A DNA stretch of 34,948 nt, taken from the NCBI GenBank assembly GCA_031374935.1, contig JANMHB010000146.1:1-34948 (forward strand), written 5' to 3'. The position numbers and the translations under genes were made by a program. This DNA comes from JACMLX01 sp031374935. Lineage in GTDB: Bacteria > Gemmatimonadota > Gemmatimonadetes > Gemmatimonadales > Gemmatimonadaceae. This document shows, piece by piece, positions 23,078 through 31,015 of this stretch (position 1 is the first letter of the stretch; each line of letters begins with the position of its first letter). Under the pieces are notes generated by a model. It worked only from the letters and a program-made list of their open reading frames with translations, was not told the origin of the DNA and searched no databases.

Positions 23078-24138
23078 CACACACGATCCGGCGCTGCAGG
23101 GCAACCGCGCTGCTCGCGTGCCTGGTATCGGCATGCGCTCCCGCTGTCCCTGATGCAGCGCGGCCAGTCACCAGCGGGACCATCGCCCTCGAGGCCGCGG
23201 GTGCGACCTTCCCGTATCCCGTCTACACACGCTGGTTCTCCCGTTTCGGTGATGCGACTGCGATTCGCATCAACTACCAGTCGGTCGGGTCCGGGGCGGG
23301 CATGCGATTGCTTCTCGAAGGACGGGCGGACTTCGCCGCCACCGACGTCCCGCTCTCGGCCAGCGATCGCGCAGCGCTGGCGGACCAGGGCATCAGACAG
23401 GTTCCGCTCGTCGTCGGTGGCGCCGCCGTGGCGTATCACGTGCCTGGCCTCACACGCCAGCTGCGCCTCGATGGCCCGGCAGTGGCTGATATCTTCCTCG
23501 GTCGAATCACGCGCTGGAACGATCCCCGCCTCGTTGCACTGAATCCCGATGTGACACTGCCGACTGACAGCATTCGCGTGGTGACGCGGGCCGACAGCAG
23601 CGGCACCAGTTGGATCCTCACCGAGTACCTCTCGCGCGTGAGTATCGCGTGGGCCACCGCGCCAGGGCGCAGCACCTTTCCCGCCTGGCCCGTGGGGCGT
23701 CGCGTCCGCGGCAACGAAGGGGTGGCCTCGGAGATCAAGGCGACCGCGTTTGCCGTCGGTGTTGTCGAGGCGGTGTATGCCATGCAGAATCGCCTGCCGG
23801 TCGCGCGCATCCGCAATCACGCCGGCGCCTGGGTCACGCCGCAGACCGGCGCGCTGCGCGCAGCCGCCAGTGCGATGCTGTCATCGATCGAGGACACGGT
23901 GGAATTCGCCACCAGTATCAGTGACGCCCCGGGTGAGCTGAGCTACCCGATGGCATCGCTGTCGTGGCTGATCGTCCCCACACGCGGCGTGGATACCGCA
24001 CGAACGGCCGCGATTGCGCAGTTCGTCCGCTGGGCCCTCGAGCAGGGGGAGTCGGACGCGCTGGCGCTGGGGTACGCACCGTTGCCCGATCCGATGCGGC
24101 GCAGTCTGCAGCGGGAGTGGGCCGACCGACCGCGCTGA
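23074..24138 (+). CDS. pstS: PstS-like phosphate-binding lipoprotein
   Basis: A 354-residue periplasmic-binding-protein fold of the PstS family with a lipobox VSAC (C21) in place of a free signal peptide. Ligand-binding signatures include EAAGATFPYPVYTRW (about 33-47), INYQSVGSGAGM, FAATDVPLS and RADSSGTSW, matching the phosphate loops of PstS; VADIFLGRITRWNDPR is a further family hallmark. It begins at GTG 23074, overlapping the preceding lipoprotein stop. Normally PstS feeds the PstCAB ABC importer, but no pstC, pstA or pstB follows; the next gene is ppx. It could serve a distant PstCAB, act as a buffer for Pit, or sense phosphate for PhoR. No disruption is visible in the frame. Confidence 0.92.
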   Translation: MTHTIRRCRATALLACLVSACAPAVPDAARPVTSGTIALEAAGATFPYPVYTRWFSRFGDATAIRINYQSVGSGAGMRLLLEGRADFAATDVPLSASDRAALADQGIRQVPLVVGGAAVAYHVPGLTRQLRLDGPAVADIFLGRITRWNDPRLVALNPDVTLPTDSIRVVTRADSSGTSWILTEYLSRVSIAWATAPGRSTFPAWPVGRRVRGNEGVASEIKATAFAVGVVEAVYAMQNRLPVARIRNHAGAWVTPQTGALRAAASAMLSSIEDTVEFATSISDAPGELSYPMASLSWLIVPTRGVDTARTAAIAQFVRWALEQGESDALALGYAPLPDPMRRSLQREWADRPR

Positions 24139-24166
24139 CCTGCACCCGCGGTGGCGATAACAATAG

Positions 24167-25921
24167 GTGCGCGCCGCCGGTAAGTTGCCTGTCGCACGCC
24201 CCTCCGCCCCCGACAGCATGCCTGCCCGTTCGCCTCGTCGCCCCACGCCTGCCATCGCGCTTCCGGCCAGTTCGGTGACACCGCCGCGCGCGCCCCAACC
24301 GACGCCCGCCTTCAGCGATGTCATCGGTGGCGCCGGTTTCGCCTCAGCCCGCCCGCGACGGATTGCCGCGATCGATATCGGCTCGAATTCGATCCGCGCC
24401 ATCGTGGCGGACGTCAGCAGCACGGGGCAGATCCGCACCGTGGACGAAATGAAGGCGGCGCCGCGCCTGAGCACCGGCGTCGACGAAACCGGACGGCTCT
24501 CCGTGGAAAGTGCGCTGGCAGCGATCGAGGCGCTGCAGCGGATGGTCACGTTGGCCAAACAGCTCGGCGCCGAGCGCATTGAATGTGTGGCCACCAGCGC
24601 GGTGCGCGATGCGACGGACGGCGCCGCGTTCGTGCGCCAGATCAAGAAGGCGGCCGGACTGACGGTGCGCATCATCTCGGGAGAAGATGAAGCGCGACTG
24701 TCATTTCGCAGCGCGCAGGCTCATTTCGACGTCGGTCACGGTCGCATGGTGACCTGCGACATCGGTGGTGGATCGGTGGAACTGGCGTTGTCGGCGGATG
24801 GTCTGGTGGAACGCCTGCTCTCGATGCCATTCGGTGCGATCCGGGCCACCGAAGCATATCTGCGGAGCGGAGTGCGGCGCAGCACCGTTGCAAAGTTGCG
24901 CAAGGCGCTCCGAGCCGAGGTTCGCGAACGCTTCGCAGTGAAGGAGTGGCGTGGCGCGGGCATGATCGGGTCCGGCGGAACGTTCACCAACGTCGCCGGC
25001 ATGCTGCTGGCGCAGCAAGGACTGGCGACGGCGCGCACGGTGCACGGCAAGCAGGTCTCGCGCGGAGAGCTGGAGCATCTGCTCGACCAGTTGATCGAGT
25101 TGTCGCCGACCGAGCGGTTGACTGTGCCCGGGCTGAATCCCGCGCGCGCCGATATCATCGTCGCGGGCATGGCCGTGGCGGCCGAGGTCATGGCGTTCCT
25201 CGACATCCGTGACTTTCACGTGTCGGCCTATGGTATCCGTGAGGGCCTGCTGCTCGAAGCCGCTGAAGTCACGCCGCAGGCCACCGATCCCGGCGAGGGT
25301 CGGCGGCGCAGCGTGCAGCAGTTCGCCGCGCGCACGCAGTATGAGGAGCCGCATGCCCAGCATGTGCAGACGCTGGCCTTGCAGCTCTTCGATGCCATCG
25401 GCGCCCGCATTGGCTGCCTGCCGGAAGATCGTGACACGTTGCGCGACGCGGCGCTGCTGCACGACACGGGCTATCACATCAGCTACAACGACCACCACAA
25501 GCATGCGTATCACCTGATCGTGCATGCCGATCTGCTGGGTGTGGCGCCCGAGGAGCAGGTGGTGATGGCGAATGTCGCACGCTATCACCGCGGCGCCCCG
25601 CCGAAGGCGAAGCATCCGATGTTTGCCGCCCTGACGAAGGAACAGCAGCAGCGCGTACGCCGACTGGCAGCGATTCTGCGTGTGGCCGACGGCTTTGATC
25701 GGGGCCACATCGGTGCCGTGCAGCAGGTGAAGGTGCGCTGGACCGAGCGCGCATTGCGACTGACGCCGGTACCGGACCCGCGGGCACGCTCGACGCGACT
25801 CGAACTCTGGGGAGCGAGCCGGAAGAGCGACCTGCTGGAGAAGCTGATCGATCTGCCGGTGCACATCATCGGGCCCGATGGCAAGCCGGTGGAATGGGAG
25901 GCGACGGACTCCGTCGACTGA
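24167..25921 (+). CDS. ppx: Exopolyphosphatase/GppA-type phosphatase with HD domain
   Basis: A 584-residue cytosolic enzyme that shortens polyphosphate, or removes a phosphate from pppGpp. The Ppx/GppA actin-like fold (about 64-360) has AAIDIGSNSIRAIV (D70), ATSAVRDATDG, ISGEDEARLSF, CDIGGGSVEL and GSGGTFTN. The C-terminal half (about 375-520) is an HD phosphohydrolase-like domain with LLHDTGYH (H432, D433), a longer architecture seen in some Ppx enzymes. The N-terminal 60 residues are a Pro/Ala-rich linker; the GTG at 24167 and an ATG at 24218 are both possible starts. It is 28 bases from pstS and faces ppk, with only 18 bases between the two stops, so breakdown and synthesis of polyphosphate are encoded head-on. 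Confidence 0.92.
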   Translation: MRAAGKLPVARPSAPDSMPARSPRRPTPAIALPASSVTPPRAPQPTPAFSDVIGGAGFASARPRRIAAIDIGSNSIRAIVADVSSTGQIRTVDEMKAAPRLSTGVDETGRLSVESALAAIEALQRMVTLAKQLGAERIECVATSAVRDATDGAAFVRQIKKAAGLTVRIISGEDEARLSFRSAQAHFDVGHGRMVTCDIGGGSVELALSADGLVERLLSMPFGAIRATEAYLRSGVRRSTVAKLRKALRAEVRERFAVKEWRGAGMIGSGGTFTNVAGMLLAQQGLATARTVHGKQVSRGELEHLLDQLIELSPTERLTVPGLNPARADIIVAGMAVAAEVMAFLDIRDFHVSAYGIREGLLLEAAEVTPQATDPGEGRRRSVQQFAARTQYEEPHAQHVQTLALQLFDAIGARIGCLPEDRDTLRDAALLHDTGYHISYNDHHKHAYHLIVHADLLGVAPEEQVVMANVARYHRGAPPKAKHPMFAALTKEQQQRVRRLAAILRVADGFDRGHIGAVQQVKVRWTERALRLTPVPDPRARSTRLELWGASRKSDLLEKLIDLPVHIIGPDGKPVEWEATDSVD

Positions 25922-25939
25922 TCCACACCTTGCCGACGA

Positions 25940-28087
25940 TCACCTCCCCCAGGTGTCCTCGAGCAGGATGGCGTGCGTACCGCGCTCCGGCTCACCCTTG
26001 GACGGCGTCCGCTGCACATAGGTGCCATCGGTCTGCAGGAGCCAGGCCTGCCGATTGTCATCGAGACAGGTGCGGAGCAGTGACTCGAGCCGCGTTTGCA
26101 GCACCGGGTCCTCGATCGGCACCACCGTCTCAACGCGGCGATCGAAGTTGCGCGGCATCCAGTCGGCCGAGCCGAGGTAGTACTCCGGTGCGCCGCCGTT
26201 GCCAAAGCAAAAGATGCGCGAGTGCTCGAGGAAACGTCCGATGATGCTACGGACGGATATGTTGTCGCTCACGCCGGGCATGCCGCTGCGAAGGCAGCAC
26301 ACCCCTCGTACGATCAGATCCACCTTGGCCCCGGCAGCCGATGCACGATAGAGCGCCAAGATCGCGTCGGGGTCGACCAGCGCATTCATCTTGGCAATGA
26401 TCCGGCCGCCGCGCCCGGCGCGGGCGTGCTCCGCCTCGCGATCGATCAGCTCGACGAACCGCTTGCGCATGTTGGCCGGCGCCACCAGCAGCTTGCGATA
26501 CAGCTGCTGGCGACTGAACCCGGTCAGCGCGTTGAACAGGTCACTGACGTCGGCGCCGATGCTCGGGCTGCAGGTGAACAGGCCGATGTCGGTGTAGAGC
26601 CGGGCCGTACGCGAGTGGTAGTTGCCGGTGCCGATGTGCACATAGCGCCGGATGCCTTCCGGCTCACGGCGCACGACGAGTGCGGTCTTGGTATGCGTCT
26701 TGAGTCCCGGCACACCGTAGACGACATGCACGCCATAGTTCTCGAGTGCGCGCGCCCAGGCGATGTTGTTGGCTTCATCGAAGCGCGCCTGCAGCTCGAT
26801 CAGCACCACCACCTGCTTCCCCCGCTCCGCCGCCTCGATCAGCGATCGCACGATCGCCGTTTCGCCGGACGTGCGGTAGAGCGTGAGCTTGATCGCCAGC
26901 ACCTGCTCATCCTGCGCCGCACGTTCGATGAAATGCTCGACCGTCTCCCGGAAGCTTTCGAACGGGTGATGCACGAGAATGTCCTTCTCGCGAATGGCAT
27001 CGAAGATGGTGCTGTGCTCGGCCAGCTCCGACGGAATGCCGGGCGTGAAGGGGGCGTATCGCAGCTCAGGCAGGTCGATGGCGCTCGCCAGCGACATCAG
27101 GTCGCCCAGATCGAGCAGCATGCCGGGTTCGTCGACATCGCGTTCCGTCAGCGGCAGCGCCACCACCACGGCGTCCTCTTCGTCGCGCAACTCTTCCATC
27201 AACAGGGTGCGCAGCGCATCGGGCATGCCCGTCTGCACCTCGAGGCGCACCACTTCGCCGAACTTCCGCTCGAAGACCTGCCGTTCGACCACCGACAGCA
27301 GGTCGTCATCTTCCTCGACGCCGGTCAGTTCGAAGTCGGAGAACCGCGTGATGCGGAAGGCGTGCCAGCTCAGCACTTCCATGCCCGGGAACAACGAGCC
27401 GAGATTGACGCCGATCACATCCTCGATCGGCACGAACAGCCCAGGGCGACCGGCAGGCACCCAGCGCGCCAGCGATTTCGGAACCTTGACTCGAGCGAAA
27501 TGCTCGCCACCCGTGTGCGGATCGCGCACCCGCACCGCCAGCGACAGCGAGAGATTCGAGATGTACGGAAAGGGATGACCCGGATCCACGGCCAGCGGCG
27601 TCAGCACCGGGAACACCTGGCTTTCGAAGAACCCATCCACCACCAGCCATTCAGCCGGAGTGAGATCGTTCATGCGTACCAGCTTCACCTGATGAGCTTC
27701 GAGCGCCGGCAACAGCGCTTCGGTCAGGCATCGGCGCTGCAGCGTGAGCAGTTCGTTCACGCGCTTCTCGATCGCCAGCAGCAGTTCGGCCGGCGAGAGT
27801 CGCTCCTGCGGATAGCCGCTCTGCCCGTTCTTCACCTTGCGACGCAGGCCGCCCACGCGAACCATGTAGAACTCATCCAGGTTCGAGCTGAAGATCGCGA
27901 GAAACTTCAGTCGCTCGAGCAGTGGCGTGCGTGGATCGCGGGCTTCGTTGAGCACGCGCGCATTGAACTCGAGCCAGCTGAGCTCACGACTGAAGAACAG
28001 GTGCGCTTCGCCGGCGGCCCCCACCGAACCCATCGCATCGGCATCGGCGTCGCCGCCACGCCGGACCTTCTTCTGTCGTGTTGCCAT
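25940..28087 (-). CDS. ppk: Polyphosphate kinase 1
   Basis: A 715-residue (from ATG 28087) enzyme that makes polyphosphate from ATP. The N-terminal domain starts with FFSRELSWLEFNARVL, and FSSNLDEFYMVRVGG follows. The two phospholipase D-like catalytic domains hold the phospho-histidines H465 (GLKTHTKTALV) and H622 (FLEHSRIFCFGNG); the spacing of 157 equals that of E. coli H435/H592. Other signatures are ELQARFDEANNI, HIGTGNYHSRTARLYTD and RNFDRRVETVVPIEDP. A GTG at 28135 would add 16 residues of Ala-rich sequence with no match to the family. It follows pit on the same strand after a short gap, so uptake and storage of phosphate are likely co-transcribed. Confidence 0.96.
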   Translation of the reverse strand: MATRQKKVRRGGDADADAMGSVGAAGEAHLFFSRELSWLEFNARVLNEARDPRTPLLERLKFLAIFSSNLDEFYMVRVGGLRRKVKNGQSGYPQERLSPAELLLAIEKRVNELLTLQRRCLTEALLPALEAHQVKLVRMNDLTPAEWLVVDGFFESQVFPVLTPLAVDPGHPFPYISNLSLSLAVRVRDPHTGGEHFARVKVPKSLARWVPAGRPGLFVPIEDVIGVNLGSLFPGMEVLSWHAFRITRFSDFELTGVEEDDDLLSVVERQVFERKFGEVVRLEVQTGMPDALRTLLMEELRDEEDAVVVALPLTERDVDEPGMLLDLGDLMSLASAIDLPELRYAPFTPGIPSELAEHSTIFDAIREKDILVHHPFESFRETVEHFIERAAQDEQVLAIKLTLYRTSGETAIVRSLIEAAERGKQVVVLIELQARFDEANNIAWARALENYGVHVVYGVPGLKTHTKTALVVRREPEGIRRYVHIGTGNYHSRTARLYTDIGLFTCSPSIGADVSDLFNALTGFSRQQLYRKLLVAPANMRKRFVELIDREAEHARAGRGGRIIAKMNALVDPDAILALYRASAAGAKVDLIVRGVCCLRSGMPGVSDNISVRSIIGRFLEHSRIFCFGNGGAPEYYLGSADWMPRNFDRRVETVVPIEDPVLQTRLESLLRTCLDDNRQAWLLQTDGTYVQRTPSKGEPERGTHAILLEDTWGR

Positions 28088-28144
28088 GAGTCGCTCAGCG
28101 GGGTTCGAGGCGGGCGCAGCGGCGCCAGCACCCACCGCGGATGG

Positions 28145-29203
28145 TCAGGCCGGTCGGCCGACCACCACGATAGCATTCAAGATGAGCGCACTGAGCGCGG
28201 CCAACAGGGCGGCGGCTGGAATCGTGACGATCCAGGCCCACACGATGTTGCCGGCCAGACCCCAGCGCACGGCACGGATCCGGTTGGCTGCGCCGACCCC
28301 GACAATGGCGCCGGTGATCGTGTGAGTCGTACTCACCGGGATCCCAAACTTCGACGCCACCAGGATCACGATCGCCCCGCCGGTTTCGGCGCAGAACCCG
28401 CCCACAGGTCGCAGTTTCGTGATCCGGGTGCCCATCGTGTGCACGATCCGCCAGCCGCCGAACAGCGTGCCGAGCGAAATCGCGAAGTAGGCAGAGATTT
28501 CAACCCACAGCGGAATCGTCGTCGTATCCGGCACGTACATGTTGCTCAGCAGGCCGGTGGTATACGGCTCGAAAAGCTTGCGCACAGAGGGCGACGCGAG
28601 CAATCCCACGATGATGCCCATCGTCTTCTGCGCATCATTGCCACCGTGCGCCAGGGACAACAGGGCCGAACTGGCGAGCTGCGCCGGTCTGAAGAACTTG
28701 TCGACCTTCCCCGGCGACGTGTTGGCGCAGAGCCGGTAGACCAGCGCCATCAGCCCCAGGCCCAGCATCGCGCCAAGCGCCGGCGACAGCGCGATCGCCG
28801 ACAGGGTCTCGATCCACTTCGGCCCCCAATTCAGCGCCTCGAACCCCTTGCTGGCCACCGCCGCACCGGCGAAGCCACCGATGAGCGCGTGCGACGAACT
28901 GGAGGGAATGCCGAACCACCACGTGATCAGGTTCCAGATGATCGCGCCCAGCAGCGCCGCGGCGATCACATTCGCGGAAATCGCGTTCTGGTCGACGTAA
29001 CCGGAGCTGATGGCCTTTGCCACCGCCGTACCCACGGTGAACAGGGCGGCGAAGTTGAAGGTCGCCGCCCACAGCACCGCCTTGAACGGCGTGAGGACGC
29101 GGGTCCCGACGATCGTCGCGATCGAATTGGCGGAATCGTGGAACCCGTTGATGAAGTCGAAGATCAGCGCGACCACCACGATTCCAATGACGTACGCAAT
29201 CAC
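28145..29203 (-). CDS. pit: PiT-family inorganic phosphate permease
   Basis: A 352-residue inner-membrane carrier that imports phosphate with a cation, usually as a metal-phosphate complex. The duplicated family signature is visible: FDFINGFHDSANSIATIV (about 15-32) in the first half and LAHGGNDAQKTMGIIVG in the second. A WWFGIPSSSSHALIGG segment and its counterpart FGIPVSTTHTITGAIVGVG mark the two pseudo-symmetric halves. About ten hydrophobic segments are evident. It starts at GTG 29203, six bases after the DUF47 stop, forming the typical DUF47-pit pair. This is the only phosphate permease in the window, which makes the nearby PstS without PstCAB notable. Confidence 0.95.
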   Translation of the reverse strand: MIAYVIGIVVVALIFDFINGFHDSANSIATIVGTRVLTPFKAVLWAATFNFAALFTVGTAVAKAISSGYVDQNAISANVIAAALLGAIIWNLITWWFGIPSSSSHALIGGFAGAAVASKGFEALNWGPKWIETLSAIALSPALGAMLGLGLMALVYRLCANTSPGKVDKFFRPAQLASSALLSLAHGGNDAQKTMGIIVGLLASPSVRKLFEPYTTGLLSNMYVPDTTTIPLWVEISAYFAISLGTLFGGWRIVHTMGTRITKLRPVGGFCAETGGAIVILVASKFGIPVSTTHTITGAIVGVGAANRIRAVRWGLAGNIVWAWIVTIPAAALLAALSALILNAIVVVGRPA

Positions 29204-29209
29204 GGCAGC

Positions 29210-29821
29210 TCAGCTGTTCTTGAGCGAGATACTCTCGAGCGCCAACGACACGTAGTGGCACTCGTCGATCGCGGTTTCGAGCGAATCGTACAGATCCTTC
29301 CACTTCATGACGGTCATCGGGTCCGGCGTGCCGGCAAACAGGTTGCCAAGCGTCTCGTGGTAGATCGCATCGGCCTGCTCCTCGAGGCGCTTGATGCGCA
29401 CGCCATGCTCGTAGACCATCTGCGGCTTCTTCATCGCCGCGACGGCCTCGCGGATCTGCACACAGGCTTCACCGAGCACGGAACAGAGCCGGATCGCCGG
29501 ATCGCGTGGTTCGGTGATCCGATAGATCTGCGCCCGGCGGGCACAGCCATCGATCAGGTCGACGACATTGTCCAGCCGTGTCACGAGCGCGTGAATGTCC
29601 TCACGATCCAGCGGCGTCACGAAGGTCGTGTCGACCTTGCGATTGGCCTCGGCGGTCAGCCGGTCGGCCTGATGCTCGAGGTTCTTGATCGTCGTCTGGA
29701 ATTCGTCGAGCCGTGACGGATCGGTGAACAGCTGTTGCAACGTATTGGCCGACTGCACCAGAATGCCGGACATTTCGGCAAAAAGATCGAAAAATCGATC
29801 GTCCCGGGGGATCAAACGCAC
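29210..29821 (-). CDS. PhoU-like DUF47 protein, Pit accessory
   Basis: A 203-residue all-helical protein of the DUF47 (TIGR00153-like) family, structurally related to PhoU. It is commonly encoded directly before pit and thought to control that carrier. Helical signatures include FFDLFAEMSGILVQSANTL, IKNLEHQADRLTAE, TPLDREDIHALVTRLDNVVDLID and RIKRLEEQADAIYHETL, with the paired acidic helices that hold metal clusters in PhoU-like bundles. Translation starts at GTG 29821. The upstream gap to the rhomboid stop contains two CGTTACA heptamers, so this gene probably carries the promoter for DUF47-pit-ppk. Confidence 0.9.
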   Translation of the reverse strand: MRLIPRDDRFFDLFAEMSGILVQSANTLQQLFTDPSRLDEFQTTIKNLEHQADRLTAEANRKVDTTFVTPLDREDIHALVTRLDNVVDLIDGCARRAQIYRITEPRDPAIRLCSVLGEACVQIREAVAAMKKPQMVYEHGVRIKRLEEQADAIYHETLGNLFAGTPDPMTVMKWKDLYDSLETAIDECHYVSLALESISLKNS

Positions 29822-29906
29822 GGAGGAGGAGCTCCAGGGGAAAATGGGCGCCGACCTTGTCGCCGTCGGCCCGGTAGTGCAGAAGGAAGTTAGAAGATCA
29901 GCACGG

Positions 29907-29937
29907 CGTTACATCAAATCGATGCGCGACCGTTACA
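29907..29937 (-). promoter_or_regulatory. Two CGTTACA heptamers before the DUF47-pit-ppk unit
   Basis: CGTTACA lies at 29907-29913 and again at 29931-29937, 86-116 bases before the GTG of DUF47, the same distance as the repeats before the receptor and lipoprotein genes. The heptamer is identical to the first repeat before the receptor gene. The 24-base offset is not a multiple of 11 and the second copy overlaps the rhomboid stop codon, so the case is weaker. Confidence 0.3.
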
Positions 29938-30700
29938 GATTCACGCGCATCCGGCCCGAAAGCTGCTTGGCGAGCCGCCGTTCCAGACGGTCGGGGATGG
30001 CAAAATGCCGCACCAGCAGCACGCCGGCCACAAAGCCACCCACGTGTGCCCAGACGGCCACACCGCCGGTCGGATCGGCCCCGAGCATGCTCAGCTGCGG
30101 CAGGCCCGCCAGCAGTTGCAGGCCGAACCACCAGAGGAGGACCAGCCAAGCGGGGAAGTGAAAGACAAAAACAGGCGGGAAGAACATCCGCACCCGATGC
30201 CGCGGGAAGAGCACGAGATAGCCGCCCATCACCCCGGAAATCGCACCCGATGCGCCGACGGTCGGAATTGGCGAGGCAGGTTGCAACGCGACGTGCAGCG
30301 CCGCGGCGGCCAGACCGCAGAGCAGGTAGAACCAGAGGAACCGACGCGGGCCCGTCAGATCTTCGACGTTGTCCCCGAAGACCCAGAGGAAGAGGGCGTT
30401 GCCCAGCAGGTGCCCCCAGCCGCCATGCAGAAACATCGATGTCAGCGGGGTTAGCCAGTTGAGGACCGATCGATCGACCAGACAGGCCCACCCAGCGCCC
30501 ATTGGCACCGCCTGACCGACTGGGGCAGCCCGCGTCACTTCGCCGGGAACGAGGCCCAGTTCGCAGACACTCTTGATGAGCGCGGTTCCGTCGGCTCCGG
30601 CCCCCTGGACGAAGAACCACGTGGCCGCCATGACACCAAGAATGGCCCACGTCATGACCGGACGATTGTCGGTCGGATTTTCGTCGCCGATCGGGAACAT
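29933..30700 (-). CDS. Rhomboid-family intramembrane serine protease
   Basis: A 255-residue polytopic membrane protease. The catalytic dyad is S151 in VGASGAISG and H219 in AHVGGF, with the family helix FLHGGWGHLLGNALFLWVFGDNVED (split around 90-114) carrying the HxxxN oxyanion residues. About six or seven hydrophobic helices are visible. The C-terminal tail is basic and probably cytoplasmic. The start is ATG 30700; the start region is divergent from dnaK, with a palindromic element in the gap. Substrates are unknown. It is a single-gene unit whose stop lies 111 bases from the DUF47 start. Confidence 0.9.
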   Translation of the reverse strand: MFPIGDENPTDNRPVMTWAILGVMAATWFFVQGAGADGTALIKSVCELGLVPGEVTRAAPVGQAVPMGAGWACLVDRSVLNWLTPLTSMFLHGGWGHLLGNALFLWVFGDNVEDLTGPRRFLWFYLLCGLAAAALHVALQPASPIPTVGASGAISGVMGGYLVLFPRHRVRMFFPPVFVFHFPAWLVLLWWFGLQLLAGLPQLSMLGADPTGGVAVWAHVGGFVAGVLLVRHFAIPDRLERRLAKQLSGRMRVNL

Positions 30701-30752
30701 GACTCGCGGGTGGAGGGCGGGAGAGCCGCGAAACGTAACGCCCCCGGACCAT

Positions 30753-30810
30753 GGGGACGGAGTTCATGAGCTCATTAACTCCGTCCCCATCCGCGATGAA
30801 CTCCGTCCCC
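30753..30810 (-). repeat. Three-arm palindromic repeat (GGGGACGG type), copy 2
   Basis: Arm 1, GGGGACGGAGTTCAT (30753-30767), can pair with arm 2 (30774-30788) to form a 36-base palindrome with a single mismatched position, or perfectly with arm 3, ATGAACTCCGTCCCC (30796-30810). Copy 1 at 55-113 has two forward arms and one reverse arm; this copy has one forward and two reverse, so it is the same element in inverted orientation. Confidence 0.8.
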
Positions 30811-31001
30811 GATGGACTGCCAACTGGCGAATCTTGCCATCCACCACTGCCAACCACCCGACAACTGCCTGCCATATCGGCAGAAAACCCGGGCCTCGCT
30901 CTTGCCCTTCCTCTGCTCGCGTCGGACCGGGGGCGATTTGGCACCGGTGCGGCGATCACGGCTCCGGCTTCCTGCCTTGGAGCGCGCCCGATCTGACTAG
31001 C

Positions 31002-31006
31002 GAGGA
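31002..31006 (+). promoter_or_regulatory. dnaK ribosome-binding site
   Basis: GAGGA at 31002-31006 lies nine bases before the dnaK ATG (31016), a good Shine-Dalgarno match that fixes the start. Confidence 0.7.
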
Positions 31007-31015
31007 CGCTGAAGC

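Larger units (their letters stand above)
30701..31015. other. Divergent gap between the rhomboid and dnaK genes
   Basis: A non-coding gap of 315 bases. It contains the second palindromic GGGGACGGAGTT element (30753-30810) and a weak 5-bp stem CTGCC-ATATC-GGCAG (30869-30883). I see no CIRCE element (the usual TTAGCACTC/GAGTGCTAA pair) and no clear heat-shock promoter. The last 150 bases before dnaK are featureless apart from its ribosome site. Confidence 0.7.

Noticed and set aside
26096..29716. A 1206-codon open frame on + opposite ppk, pit and DUF47
   Set aside because: It is antisense to three genes with complete catalytic motifs. Its product is rich in Arg, His, Gln and Asp with no domain, as expected when a GC-rich coding strand is read backwards.
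30701..31015. CIRCE element for HrcA control of dnaK
   Set aside because: The TTAGCACTC-N9-GAGTGCTAA pattern is not present; the palindrome here is the GGGGACGG repeat.
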